Source: Lachnospiraceae bacterium
Lineage (GTDB): Bacteria; Bacillota; Clostridia; Lachnospirales; Lachnospiraceae
Direction: 5' to 3'
DNA length: 64,000 bases
NCBI GenBank assembly: GCA_017399685.1
Contig: JAFQBM010000014.1
Span: 1 to 64,000 of the forward strand
In this document: positions 44,089-52,841 of the stretch, in pieces
How the letters are laid out: every line of letters begins with the position of its first letter
Numbering within the stretch: the stretch's first letter is position 1
Notes under the pieces: model-generated
Database searches by the model: none
What the model was told of the DNA's origin: nothing
Seen by the model: only the letters and a program-made list of their open reading frames with translations
Position numbers and translations under genes: made by a program

Positions 44089-44604
44089 TTATGATTTGGT
44101 ATCAAATAACGCCCGATCCGTTCCACTTGGCTCTACGTTATATGCCCCTTTATTATAATTCGCCGTATCCGGTACAATCTGTGTGTTTTGCAATAAATTA
44201 ATACTGAATTCGGCCATTTCTAAAGAATCTTTAATTAAATTTCGATTATGTTCATTCCTGTCCTTCAGTTCATAAACAATGTTCTTCAATCGTTTATATT
44301 CTTTCTGTAACCGTTCCTTTACTTCCGGCTGGCTTTCCATTAATTCAATCAGCTCCGGAAACTTTACTGTTCCAGGCTTTTTACCCAAGACCATACAAAT
44401 GTCATACATGGATTCTTCTCGTTTCTTTTCCAGGGAACTTAACTGTTCTACCTGATTTTGTTCCACCTCAGTAATCTGAGACAATTCAGTCAGATTCCCC
44501 TTAATAATAACCGATGTTTTCTTCACCGCGGTCTCTAACAATGCCTCATGTACCTGAATTTCCTGTTCTATTACATCCATTAACACTTCTATGATACTTG
44601 CCAT
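44089..44604 (-). CDS. flgN: FlgN family export chaperone
   Basis: A 171-residue helical protein of the FlgN (YvyG) family, the cytoplasmic chaperone for FlgK and FlgL. Typical content is VLMDVIEQEIQVHEALLETA, NLTELSQITEVEQNQVEQLS and RNLIKDSLEMAEFSINLL. Its last 40 residues (residues about 135-171) include a serine/glycine/proline tail. It follows flgM by 22 bases and precedes the two flgK genes, its expected clients. Confidence 0.9.
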   Translation of the reverse strand: MASIIEVLMDVIEQEIQVHEALLETAVKKTSVIIKGNLTELSQITEVEQNQVEQLSSLEKKREESMYDICMVLGKKPGTVKFPELIELMESQPEVKERLQKEYKRLKNIVYELKDRNEHNRNLIKDSLEMAEFSINLLQNTQIVPDTANYNKGAYNVEPSGTDRALFDTKS

Positions 44605-44626
44605 AAATGTTACCTGTCCTCAAAAA

Positions 44627-44902
44627 TTAGTTTTTGTTTTTGTATGCTTCTAATAATTTCTCTGCAAAATCTTCTGTACTTACCTGATAACTGCCATCTG
44701 CCATGGAAGCTTTAATGGCTGCTACCTTATCTTCCCTTACATCAGAGGCTGCTGATACTGCTGCTTTTGCTACCTGATAGTCTTTCCCCAAAGCAGAAAG
44801 TTCTAACTGGTCTTTCTTACCTGTGGAAGTAGTCTTCGTAGTACTTTTCATAGCATTTGCATTATAAATCTGACTTACCTGCATCATGGAACTAATTCTC
44901 AT
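44627..44902 (-). CDS. flgM: Anti-sigma-D factor FlgM
   Basis: A 91-residue FlgM, which holds SigD until the hook is finished and is then exported. The N-terminus is polar and disordered; the C-terminal sigma-binding helices (VREDKVAAIKASMADGSYQV, EDFAEKLLEAYKN) are as in the family. AGAAGG precedes the ATG. A SigD-type promoter upstream gives the usual autoregulatory loop. Place in the comF-yvyF-flgM-flgN order confirms the call. Confidence 0.92.
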   Translation of the reverse strand: MRISSMMQVSQIYNANAMKSTTKTTSTGKKDQLELSALGKDYQVAKAAVSAASDVREDKVAAIKASMADGSYQVSTEDFAEKLLEAYKNKN

Positions 44903-44968
44903 AATCGAACCCTTCTTTCTATCTATAAATTTATGTCAAAAGACATTTCTTCTTTTCCTATACTATGT

Positions 44969-44995
44969 TTATCGTATATTTTATCAAATCTCTTA
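44969..44995 (-). promoter_or_regulatory. SigD-like promoter upstream of flgM
   Basis: TAAG (44992-44995 on the minus strand), 15-base spacer, TACGATAA (44969-44976), close to TAAA-N15-GCCGATAA. About 65 bases before the flgM start. Confidence 0.6.
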
Positions 44996-45135
44996 ACCCT
45001 TATTTTATATTTTTTCTTTTTTCTTTTCTTACGGATGAAAAACGTTGAAACGTATGGTGACAACAAAATAAGAGGTCATACCTGCACATAACCGGCATAT
45101 TTCTCTTTTCACAGAAAGAACCGGGAAATTCCCAT

Positions 45136-45174
45136 AAAAAAAGCATTAACGAATAAATATCCTTAATGCTTTTT
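45136..45174 (-). terminator. Terminator after the yvyF-like gene
   Basis: AAAAAGCATTAA pairs with TTAATGCTTTTT across a 13-base loop, 16 bases after the stop. With T-runs on both sides it can work in either direction. It separates yvyF from flgM. Confidence 0.8.
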
Positions 45175-45189
45175 CCATACTCTCTTCTT

Positions 45190-45600
45190 TTATTCTCTGT
45201 CTAAGAATCGCATTTTCGCTTCTTTGGATTGTTTCTTTGGCTGAATCACAGGCTGCGCCTTTGGCTTAATCGTATCAGAAAAACCAGAATGCAGCTGCTC
45301 CTTACATTTATCACAAAACCGTCCTGTTCGGATGGTTCTTCCACAGTTTTCACATTCAATGGCTACCATAGAATCTTCCGAGAAAACCAATCGTTCCTCT
45401 CTTACCCAGCGTTTTAACTGATTTACCGTGACTTCATTGTCTTCTGCAATTCTAGAAAGTGGAACAGATTTATTCTCTTGGATATATTCCTTCACCCTCT
45501 GAAACTTCTTTTCTAATTCAGCATTACAACCTGGACAAAGCGGTGCCCCACTAATATAATTAAACATTTTTCCACAACTTTTACAATTACGAACGTCCAT
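45190..45600 (-). CDS. YvyF-like flagellar operon protein (zinc ribbon, HTH, zinc ribbon)
   Basis: A 136-residue protein of the YvyF/TIGR03826 flagellar operon type. An N-terminal zinc ribbon (CKSCGKMF...CPGC), a central helix-turn-helix (PLSRIAEDNEVTVNQLKRWV) and a second ribbon (CENCGRTI...CDKC) are visible, followed by a basic tail. YvyF sits between comF and flgM in Bacillus, as here, and is thought to regulate flagellar genes. GGAGG eight bases before the ATG at 45600 selects this start over 45645. Confidence 0.87.
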   Translation of the reverse strand: MDVRNCKSCGKMFNYISGAPLCPGCNAELEKKFQRVKEYIQENKSVPLSRIAEDNEVTVNQLKRWVREERLVFSEDSMVAIECENCGRTIRTGRFCDKCKEQLHSGFSDTIKPKAQPVIQPKKQSKEAKMRFLDRE

Positions 45601-45730
45601 TATTTCCACCTCCAGCATTCTTAACACCTGTATGATTCGTAACATATCTCAGAAACTGCCACTTACGCAGCCGGATGTAAAAAAATACATTATGTCGATG
45701 CACCCGTCCACAAACTACGCATCATTCCGG

Positions 45731-46459
45731 TTAAACTATATCTGTACCAATTCCTATACAAGTTACATAAACTTTTTCTGCACCTGCTTCTTTTAAAACA
45801 CCGGCACATGCTGAAACAGTTGCTCCTGTAGTATAAATATCATCTACCAATAATATATGATTTAATTCTACTACATTTTTACCCAATTTAAAAGCCTTTT
45901 TTATGTTTTTTTTACGTTCTCCCTGAGATAAATCTTTTTGAGCCACCGTACTCACCGTTCTTAGAAGATAATGCTTATAAACAGGCCGTTCTAATATCCT
46001 TCCCATCTCTCTGGCTAACAAGTATGCCTGATTATATCCCCTTATCTTTTCTTTTTTCCGATACATAGGCACCGGCACAATCCCATCGATATGCAGCCGC
46101 TTTAATTCAGCCATAGTTTCCTTTCCCACTTCCTGTATCAAAATCCTTCCAATCTGACGGTCATTTTTATATTTAAATCTAGCCAATGCCTCCGGCACCT
46201 TTTTACGGTAAAGCAGTATCGGATATGCTCTATCAAATTCCGGCATTCGATTCCTACAATTATTACAAAATTCATTCTCATCCCTCTCTATAGGCTTTCC
46301 ACACTTCATACAAAAAGGTCTTACCCTCTTAGGAAGCCCCTTAAGACATTCCCTGCAAATCTTACTGCCTCCCAGTGCCTGCACCTCATTACAAAACGGA
46401 CACCTCGGCGGATATAGAATCTCCAGTCCCTTCTCCAAAAAATCCCTCACCAATTTCAT
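45731..46459 (-). CDS. comF: ComF family protein (phosphoribosyltransferase fold)
   Basis: A 242-residue ComFC/GntX-type protein. Two N-terminal zinc knuckles (CPFC...CREC, CMKC...CNNC) are followed by the PRTase domain with ILLVDDIYTTGATVSACA (near 195) as the PRPP-binding loop. ComFC is required for DNA uptake in transformable relatives and assists handling of single-stranded DNA. The ATG at 46459 is only one to two bases from AAAGGGG, so the next codons TTG or GTG may be the real start. Upstream tandem repeats copy this ribosome-site region. Confidence 0.88.
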   Translation of the reverse strand: MKLVRDFLEKGLEILYPPRCPFCNEVQALGGSKICRECLKGLPKRVRPFCMKCGKPIERDENEFCNNCRNRMPEFDRAYPILLYRKKVPEALARFKYKNDRQIGRILIQEVGKETMAELKRLHIDGIVPVPMYRKKEKIRGYNQAYLLAREMGRILERPVYKHYLLRTVSTVAQKDLSQGERKKNIKKAFKLGKNVVELNHILLVDDIYTTGATVSACAGVLKEAGAEKVYVTCIGIGTDIV

Positions 46460-46472
46460 TCCCCTTTCTTTT

Positions 46473-46552
46473 CATTCCCCTGATTTTACTCTTTCTTTCC
46501 ATTCCCTGATTTTACTCTTTCTTTCCATTCCTCTGATTTTACTCTTTCTCTT
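46473..46552. repeat. Three tandem 26-27-bp repeats upstream of comF
   Basis: Units at 46473-46499, 46500-46525 and 46526-46552 share CTGATTTTACTCTTTCT. On the minus strand each carries AGAGTAAAATCAGGGGAATG or a one-base variant, resembling the real AAAGGGGAATG ribosome site and start of comF. Confidence 0.85.
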
Positions 46553-46637
46553 CCTCTTTCATTTTCCATCATTCCTTCTCTCTTTTTGCTTGCATATCAT
46601 CAGGTAATTTTGAACAGCAAAAGATGTATATTCAGTG

Positions 46638-46773
46638 ATGCAAAAGAAACAAATACATCAGCAGGCGCTTTGAGGCCGTCGGCACTTAACGAGAGGCTTT
46701 GCCTCGAGTTTAGTACCGCTACGAGCCGAACGCAGCGAAAGCGTGCCTGCGTTGTTTTGTTACTTTTGCATCA
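46638..46773. repeat. 136-bp GC-rich palindromic repeat element
   Basis: GATGCAAAAG (46638-46647) and CTTTTGCATC (46764-46773) are perfect terminal inverted repeats. Inside, an 18-bp arm starting CGGCACTTAACGAG and one ending TAGTACCG pair at 14 of 18 around a TTT loop, and GCAGGC/GCCTGC form a further stem. G+C is well above that of the flanks. It looks like a REP/MITE-type dispersed element. Confidence 0.7.
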
Positions 46774-46831
46774 CTCTCAAAAAACATATCTTAGTTCCAC
46801 AATTACCTGTTCCCCCCTCCATTCCACATCA

Positions 46832-49069
46832 CTACCACATCTGTTCCTGCTTTGATTCTATGATTCTTTGTGTCAGGCTTGTATACCTCTTTAACTCCCT
46901 TACATTTCGTATCATATCCAAAACCTTACTTTTACTTCCTATAATAGAAACACTTTGCTTTGCCCTTGTAACCGCAGTATACAATAAATTCCGGTTAAAC
47001 AGCACCGGAGGTCCCTGCAAAATCGGCATTACCACTACCGGATACTCACTTCCCTGGGATTTATGGATGGTAATAGCATAAGCAAGTTCCAATTCATCCA
47101 AAGTAGAAAATGGATATCTCGCAACCCGCTTATCATCAAATTCCACTGTGACTTCCTCCGAAAAATAACTGATATCCCGAATCACTCCCACATCTCCATT
47201 AAAGGCTCCCATGCCTTTTTCTACCTGAAATCCTTTTTCATTCCGTACTTCCCATTCCAGTTTATAATTATTTTTTATCTGCATTACCTTGTCTCCGGTT
47301 CGAAAAACCGTATCTCTGACTTCTTTTTCTGCCTTTTTCCCATCCGGAGGATTTAAGTTACTTTGAAGTACTTTATTCAGATACTCTACTCCAAGTTCCC
47401 CCTTTTTCATAGGCGCCAGCACCTGGATTTCCAAGGGGGATATTTTAAAATGCTTCGGTAGTACATCCTTCACCAAATGCACTACGATTCCAGCCACTTC
47501 CGTCACCTGATGTTTCTCCAGGAAGCAAAAATCTGTATACTGGTTACTTAATTCAATTACCTCTCCGGCATTGATTTTATGCGCATTGATGACAATGTTA
47601 CTTTGATTGGTCTGACGAAAGATTTTCGTCAGCTTCACTACTGCAAATTCCTTAGCAGCAATCATGTCCTTTAATACATTTCCCGCTCCTACACTTGGGA
47701 GCTGATTTACGTCCCCTACCAGAATCAGGCGGCATCCTTTCACCAATGCCAGTAACAAGGAATCCATAAGGAAAATATCCACCATAGACATTTCATCAAT
47801 GATCACCACATCCGCCTCCAACGGATTTTCTTCGTTTCGCTCGAACCTTGAATGACCTTTTTCTTCTATCTCTCCGTTGACTTCCAACAGACGGTGAATC
47901 GTAGACGCATCCCTTCCAGTGGCTTCTGACATACGCTTTGCGGCACGTCCCGTAGGAGCCGCCAATAAAAGTTTCTGCCCTGTTTTTTCAAAATATTGAA
48001 TCATACTGTTTATGGTAGTGGTTTTTCCTGTACCAGGCCCACCGGTTACGATGGTAACTCCATGTCTTGCAGCCGCTCTTATGGCTTCCTCCTGTTTTTC
48101 ATCTAACACCATTTGTCTTTCATTTTCGATACTTAAAAAAGCTGCCTCTTCCTCTTCTTCTTTTACCTTAAAGCCTACATTTAGCTCACATAGCTTATTG
48201 GCTACTTTTAATTCCAGGTAATATAGTTTCGCCAGGTAAACAGCTTCTTCTACTCCCATCTCTTTCAACACTACTTTACGGTCAATGGCCAAATCCATAA
48301 TATTTTTTTCCAGTAATTCCCCATCTACCTGAAGCAACGAAATACCTCTTTCTTTTAATTTACTCAAAGGATAATAGACATTTCCATTGGCAACTTCATC
48401 CTGTAGAATATATAAAATTCCTGCCCTGATACGGTGATTGGAAAGTAACTGGATTCCACTGCGTTTTGCAATTTCATCTGCAGTATGAAATCCTACTCCA
48501 CTAATGTCTTCTGCCAGACGATATGGATTTTCACGGATTACCTCGTAAACCTGAGGTCCATATTCTTCGTAAATTTTTACTGCCAGCTGGTTTGCTACAC
48601 CGTATTCAGAAAGAAACATCATCGCCTGACGCATTCCCTGCTTTTCCTGAAACTGTACCACAATTTCTCTGGCTTTTTTTTCAGAAATACCCACAATCTC
48701 ACTTAAACGTTCCCCTTCTTCTTCTATCATCCGAAAGGTATCCATCTTAAATTTTTTCACTATTTTAGCTGCAAGTTTTGGTCCAATGCCTTTAATGGCT
48801 CCAGAACCTAAATATCGTTCCATGCTTTTCATATCGTCTGGAATTTTGATTTCGTAGGATTCTACTTGAAATTGAATGCCGTGGTTTTTATTATCAATAT
48901 ACTCTCCCCTGGCACTTAGATATTCTCCTTCACTGATGAAAGGAAATTTACCAACGACTTTTTCTTCCTCGCCGTCAGATAAGACAAGTTGTAACACGGA
49001 ATAGCCGTTCTCGGCATTCCGGTAAATAATGTGTTCTACATAACCTTCGATGTATGTATCCTGTGACAT
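46832..49069 (-). CDS. recD2: RecD2-type ATP-dependent DNA helicase
   Basis: A 745-residue RecD2. The N-terminal OB-like and helix-hairpin-helix region (YLGSGAIKGIGPKLAAKIV near 90) is followed by the superfamily 1B helicase: Walker A TIVTGGPGTGKTTT (near 345), APTGRAAKRM, Walker B VVIIDEMSMVD, LVGDVNQLPSVGAG, and the C-terminal AYAITIHKSQGSEYPVVVMP and LLYTAVTRAK. RecD2 is a 5'-3' helicase acting alone in organisms that use AddAB, linked to replication-fork and recombination repair. AAGGAG precedes the ATG. It is just upstream of comF. Confidence 0.95.
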   Translation of the reverse strand: MSQDTYIEGYVEHIIYRNAENGYSVLQLVLSDGEEEKVVGKFPFISEGEYLSARGEYIDNKNHGIQFQVESYEIKIPDDMKSMERYLGSGAIKGIGPKLAAKIVKKFKMDTFRMIEEEGERLSEIVGISEKKAREIVVQFQEKQGMRQAMMFLSEYGVANQLAVKIYEEYGPQVYEVIRENPYRLAEDISGVGFHTADEIAKRSGIQLLSNHRIRAGILYILQDEVANGNVYYPLSKLKERGISLLQVDGELLEKNIMDLAIDRKVVLKEMGVEEAVYLAKLYYLELKVANKLCELNVGFKVKEEEEEAAFLSIENERQMVLDEKQEEAIRAAARHGVTIVTGGPGTGKTTTINSMIQYFEKTGQKLLLAAPTGRAAKRMSEATGRDASTIHRLLEVNGEIEEKGHSRFERNEENPLEADVVIIDEMSMVDIFLMDSLLLALVKGCRLILVGDVNQLPSVGAGNVLKDMIAAKEFAVVKLTKIFRQTNQSNIVINAHKINAGEVIELSNQYTDFCFLEKHQVTEVAGIVVHLVKDVLPKHFKISPLEIQVLAPMKKGELGVEYLNKVLQSNLNPPDGKKAEKEVRDTVFRTGDKVMQIKNNYKLEWEVRNEKGFQVEKGMGAFNGDVGVIRDISYFSEEVTVEFDDKRVARYPFSTLDELELAYAITIHKSQGSEYPVVVMPILQGPPVLFNRNLLYTAVTRAKQSVSIIGSKSKVLDMIRNVRELKRYTSLTQRIIESKQEQMW

Positions 49070-49173
49070 ATAGTTCTCCTTTTCTAAATCATATGTCCTT
49101 TTCTAAAGAAAATCTGTTGCCATTATACACAGCCGGACACTTACTTGTATGCATACCAACATACAGTTTGACC

Positions 49174-49231
49174 TGCTAAATGTCTGTATCCCCGGCAGAC
49201 AAACTTACACAAGGTACAGACACTTAACAGG
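49174..49231. terminator. Inverted repeat between rod-protein gene and recD2
   Basis: A 17-base arm at 49174-49190 pairs with 49215-49231 at 15 of 17 positions, with a 24-base interior. It lies just after the FlgJ-like stop and can terminate the flgF-flgG operon on the minus strand. Confidence 0.6.
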
Positions 49232-49253
49232 CCTTTATTGTGATTCCTTATTA

Positions 49254-49589
49254 TTACATTGTTCTCTTCATTTGTTCATACAACATCTTTGCAATACCGA
49301 TGCCTTCTCCCTTAGAAGCTTCGGTTGCATATTCCTGATATAACATTTCCTTAAAATAGGATTCTGTTTCGCTTTCTTCTGTTAATTCACTTTTTATCAC
49401 TGTTTTTTGCATCTGTTTCATTAATTGTTCCACAAAATATGCCTCAAATTCCCGACAGGCATCCATTAATTCTTCATCTGTAGAATTTACAAGAGAAGTG
49501 TCTTTCATATTTTGAATGCTTGTACTTGTATTGGAAGAAGTTATGCTTGAAGCATATTGAAACATATCACTGCCTATAGTAATGGACAT
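49254..49589 (-). CDS. FlgJ-like rod-binding protein
   Basis: A 111-residue protein carrying only the rod-binding domain of FlgJ, without the muramidase part. EELMDACREFEAYFVEQLMK, MQKTVIK and SYFKEMLYQEYATEASKGEG with GIAKMLYEQM match the family. It should chaperone assembly of the flagellar rod. GGAAG precedes the ATG. It follows flgG by about 120 bases in the same direction. Confidence 0.9.
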   Translation of the reverse strand: MSITIGSDMFQYASSITSSNTSTSIQNMKDTSLVNSTDEELMDACREFEAYFVEQLMKQMQKTVIKSELTEESETESYFKEMLYQEYATEASKGEGIGIAKMLYEQMKRTM

Positions 49590-49652
49590 AAATTCACTTC
49601 CTATCTTCTATAAAATTATGACCTTTTGATTTTATGTTTTACGGGTCCCAAA

Positions 49653-49687
49653 GTCATACTTTTTCATGCAAGCATGAAAAGTACGAC
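49653..49687. terminator. Hairpin between flgG and the flgJ-like gene
   Basis: A 16-base arm (49653-49668), CAAG loop and 15-base arm (49673-49687) with almost complete pairing. It may weaken read-through from flgG or protect an mRNA end. Confidence 0.6.
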
Positions 49688-49707
49688 CTTTTGCCCCTGG
49701 TATCATA

Positions 49708-50523
49708 CTATCTCTTTAAGTTATTTGCCTGTTCTAACATGGTATCTGCTGTAGTAATGGCCTTTGAATTCATTTCATAAGCTCTTTGGGCCACGATTAA
49801 GTTTACCATTTCATCTACGATTTGAACATTAGAACCTTCTAAGTACTTCTGACGTACACGGCTTTGAGTAAGGCCTTGTGTGGTAGTTTCTTCCATAGGA
49901 TTTCCGGATGCCACGGTTAATTTATAGTTACTGCCGGAAACTTTCTCAAGTCCTGCCGGATTATTAAACTGTACCAATCCAAACTGTATTCCTAAATCAA
50001 CCGGATCACCTTGTGCATTGGTTGCACTGAATTTACCTTCCGAATCTACCGATACTTCCATTGCATTATAATCATCCGAAATAATAATCGCCTGATTATT
50101 CACATCCAATACAGGCATTCCGTCTGAGGTACAAATCATGTTTCCGCCTTCTACCGGTGATGCAATAAAGGCAGCACTTCTGGTATATAGAGTCTCTCCA
50201 TTCTGGTTTCTAACCTTGAAGAAACCTTCCCCTTCAAGAGCAAAAGCCAAATTATAATCATTTTCATATAAATTTCCCTGTGTAAACACAGTTGTAATAG
50301 CTGCAGTACGAACACCAAGTCCTACCTGGGCATTTACCGGCTTTAATACATTATCGCTATTGGTAGACTGGGTCTGTAAATTCTGGTAAAGAAGGGATTT
50401 AAATTCTGCTTCACCCTTTTTAAATCCAGTCGTATTTACATTCGCAATATTATTAGAAATATTATCTACATTTGTCTGTTGTGTAATCATTCCGGACGCT
50501 GCAGTCCATAATGCTCTCATCAT
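49708..50523 (-). CDS. flgG: Flagellar distal rod / basal-body protein FlgG (FlhP-like)
   Basis: A 271-residue rod protein. MRALWTAASGMITQQTNVDN, ISNNIANVNTTGFKKGEAEF, ALEGEGFFKV and the C-terminal NVQIVDEMVNLIVAQRAYEM, NSKAITTADTMLEQ are conserved FlgG features. Beside mbl, the Bacillus counterpart is flhP. It lies 12 bases after the related gene at 50536. Confidence 0.9.
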   Translation of the reverse strand: MMRALWTAASGMITQQTNVDNISNNIANVNTTGFKKGEAEFKSLLYQNLQTQSTNSDNVLKPVNAQVGLGVRTAAITTVFTQGNLYENDYNLAFALEGEGFFKVRNQNGETLYTRSAAFIASPVEGGNMICTSDGMPVLDVNNQAIIISDDYNAMEVSVDSEGKFSATNAQGDPVDLGIQFGLVQFNNPAGLEKVSGSNYKLTVASGNPMEETTTQGLTQSRVRQKYLEGSNVQIVDEMVNLIVAQRAYEMNSKAITTADTMLEQANNLKR

Positions 50524-50535
50524 AAGCCCTCACCT

Positions 50536-51363
50536 TTATACCTTTCCAACTTCATTGATTACTTTGTCCAAAGTAGAATCAATGGTATGTATCATTTTCT
50601 GGTTTGCTTCATAGGATCTGGAAATCGTAATCATCTGTACCATCTCATTGATAACATTTACATTCGACATTTCCTCAAACCCTTGGTGTACAACAGCTGT
50701 CGCTGATTTTAGCAGACTTCCTTCTCCATCTGCTGTCAAATCGTTCATGGAATAGCTAACCGGCTCCTGCACCAGTTCAAACATGTTTTCTCCATACTTT
50801 AAAACATAATCTGTATTTGTAAAATCTACGATGTTTAATGTTGCAATGTTTTCTCCATTTACTAAGACATTTCCTAATGCATCGAAAGTCACAGATATCT
50901 GGTCTTGATCCACAGGAATATAAATCTCTTGCAAATTGGCATCCAATACAGCATCTCCATCTTTTGTAACCAATAATCCCTCATTGGTTACTGCAAAATT
51001 ACCATCTCTGGTAAAACGGATATGTTCTTGGCCATTCTTATCCAGCATTCTAAGTGTGAAAAATCCATTTCCCTCTAATGCCAAATCATATGTATTACCG
51101 GTTTCCCTTAAATTTCCCTGTGAATAATCAAAATAAGTTTCCCCGACTTTTACACCAAGGCTCATTTTTCCGATGTTCTGATTTTGAAAATGAACGGTAG
51201 GATCGTCTACCTTGATTGCTAAAACATCTGAAAATGCTTTGGATGTCATTCCTTCTTTCTTATATGCTGTGGTAGCTGAGTTTGCAAGATTATTGGAAAT
51301 TACATCCAATCTTTTCTGTTCATTTACCATGCCTGTCCATGCAGTATATAAGCCACGAACCAT
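50536..51363 (-). CDS. Flagellar rod / hook-basal body protein (FlgF/FlhO-like)
   Basis: A 275-residue paralogue of the next gene. VRGLYTAWTGMVNEQKRLDV, ISNNLANSATTAYKKEGMTS, DLALEGNGFFTLRM and the C-terminal NVNVINEMVQMITISRSYEA are present. It builds part of the rod. In Bacillus this place after mbl is taken by flhO. GGGGG precedes the ATG. Confidence 0.88.
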   Translation of the reverse strand: MVRGLYTAWTGMVNEQKRLDVISNNLANSATTAYKKEGMTSKAFSDVLAIKVDDPTVHFQNQNIGKMSLGVKVGETYFDYSQGNLRETGNTYDLALEGNGFFTLRMLDKNGQEHIRFTRDGNFAVTNEGLLVTKDGDAVLDANLQEIYIPVDQDQISVTFDALGNVLVNGENIATLNIVDFTNTDYVLKYGENMFELVQEPVSYSMNDLTADGEGSLLKSATAVVHQGFEEMSNVNVINEMVQMITISRSYEANQKMIHTIDSTLDKVINEVGKV

Positions 51364-51473
51364 ATTGTAACCCCCTTTATAGTTTGCCTAAAATACAATG
51401 CTTTCTTGTGACCTTAACCCCTGTTTCATACTTTCGGGATCACGGTCACATTCATTTATCATATCTTCGTCTT

Positions 51474-52475
51474 TTATTCTACGTCGTCTCTGTTTCCTGA
51501 TAAGAATTCGATGTATTTTCCGGTTCCAATGGCAACACAACGCATAGAATCTTCTGCTGTCATAGTAGTAATTCCGGTCTTTTCTTCAATCAATTCTTCC
51601 AATCCATGAAGCAATGCACCGCCTCCGGTTAATACAATACCTCTGTCTGAAATATCTGCTGCTAGTTCTGGTGGAGTACGTTCCAATACGCTGTGAACTG
51701 CATCTACAATCTGGGAAGTAGTTTCTTTCAATGCTTCTACTGTTTCTTCTGAACTTACTGTAATGGTCTTAGGTAATCCTGTTACCAGATTACGTCCTCT
51801 TACATCCATAGTAATCGGTTCCGGTCTTTTATAGCAGGTACCAATGTTTATTTTTATTTCTTCTGCAGTACGTTCACCAATTAAAAGATTATGTTTCTTT
51901 CTCATATAACGTACAATGGCTTCATCGAAGTCATCTCCGGCAATCTTAATAGAAGTGCTGACTACCGTGCCACCTAAAGAAATTACTGCGATATCAGAAG
52001 TACCTCCACCAATATCAACAATCATATTTCCACATGGTTTTGCAATGTCAATGCCGGCTCCAATGGCTGCTGCAACAGGTTCTTCAATGATAGAAACCTC
52101 TCTTGCACCTGCTGAATAAGTTGCATCTTCTACTGCCTTCTTTTCTACTTCCGTAGCACCGCTAGGTACACAAACACTAATTCTAGGTTTTCTACCAAAG
52201 AAGCTCTTACCTACTGCTTTTTGTATAAAATATTTTACCATCTTTTCTGTAATGGTGTAATCAGAAATAACACCCTGTCTCAATGGTCTTACTGCTACGA
52301 TATTTCCTGGAGTTCTACCAAGCATTAATCTCGCTTCTTCTCCAATGGCTTTGATTTTATTTGTATTTCTATCAAAAGCAACCACGGATGGTTCCTTTAA
52401 AACGACACCCTTTCCTTTTACGTATACCAATATACTAGCTGTTCCCAAATCAATTCCGATATCTGCGCTTGCCAT
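51474..52475 (-). CDS. mbl: MreB-family cell-shape actin (Mbl-like)
   Basis: A 333-residue bacterial actin. DIGIDLGTASILVYVKGKGV, IEEPVAAAIGAG, MIVDIGGGTSDIAVISLG and GIVLTGGGALLHGLEELIEE are the phosphate- and adenosine-binding motifs. It polymerises under the membrane to guide side-wall synthesis. Mbl rather than MreB is chosen because it precedes two flagellar rod genes, as mbl-flhO-flhP in Bacillus; no mreCD is nearby. Confidence 0.9.
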   Translation of the reverse strand: MASADIGIDLGTASILVYVKGKGVVLKEPSVVAFDRNTNKIKAIGEEARLMLGRTPGNIVAVRPLRQGVISDYTITEKMVKYFIQKAVGKSFFGRKPRISVCVPSGATEVEKKAVEDATYSAGAREVSIIEEPVAAAIGAGIDIAKPCGNMIVDIGGGTSDIAVISLGGTVVSTSIKIAGDDFDEAIVRYMRKKHNLLIGERTAEEIKINIGTCYKRPEPITMDVRGRNLVTGLPKTITVSSEETVEALKETTSQIVDAVHSVLERTPPELAADISDRGIVLTGGGALLHGLEELIEEKTGITTMTAEDSMRCVAIGTGKYIEFLSGNRDDVE

Positions 52476-52646
52476 AATTATCCTCCAATATGCACATTTT
52501 ATATTATCTTATCCGTAATTTACCGTAACTATTCTAATCGTCACAATTTATTTTTTTAAACATACACAATTAATTATATACAAATATTATATTTTTTCAA
52601 TTCTTTTTTCGACATTTAGAAGACTTTTTTTAACCCTATTTTCAAA

Positions 52647-52725
52647 ATAAAAGGGAACAAAATATGCTTTCCATAACATAAAGAATTTTCTTTTGTCATT
52701 GAAGGCACAAACTGTTCCCTTTTAT
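52647..52725. repeat. 79-bp inverted-repeat element
   Basis: ATAAAAGGGAACA (52647-52659) and TGTTCCCTTTTAT (52713-52725) are perfect 13-bp inverted repeats enclosing a 53-base centre. The layout resembles the 91-bp hairpin at 37658-37748, though the sequence differs. Confidence 0.55.
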
Positions 52726-52770
52726 CCTGGTATATGATACCTGCGAATTGCTCGTGAATCATGCTATTAC

Positions 52771-52797
52771 GTAACCTGACAGCAAGTGTCAGGTTAC
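52771..52797 (-). terminator. Perfect 11-bp hairpin downstream of the sensor gene
   Basis: GTAACCTGACA, loop GCAAG, TGTCAGGTTAC. It lies 45 bases after the stop of the PAS protein gene. No T-run follows, so it may be a dispersed repeat instead. Confidence 0.5.
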
Positions 52798-52841
52798 TGT
52801 GTGAACCGTTACAATCTCTCCACCCTTTACGCTCCCGCAAT

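Larger units (their letters stand above)
46460..46831. other. Intergenic region between comF and recD2, rich in repeats
   Basis: No gene is seen. It contains three tandem units at 46473-46552, a GC-rich palindromic element at 46638-46773 and short spacer. The promoter of comF should lie here if comF is not read from recD2. Confidence 0.6.
52476..52841. other. Intergenic region with two hairpin repeats
   Basis: No gene is supported. It holds a 79-bp inverted repeat (52647-52725) and a shorter perfect hairpin (52771-52797). The promoter of mbl should be in the AT-rich part at about 52500-52610. Confidence 0.55.

Noticed and set aside
46586-47081. Plus-strand ORFs over the palindromic repeat and recD2 end
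   Set aside because: One reads through the palindromic element, the other is antisense to recD2.
52616-52840. 74-codon minus-strand ORF
   Set aside because: It runs through two inverted repeats; its codons follow the repeat sequence and there is no ribosome site.
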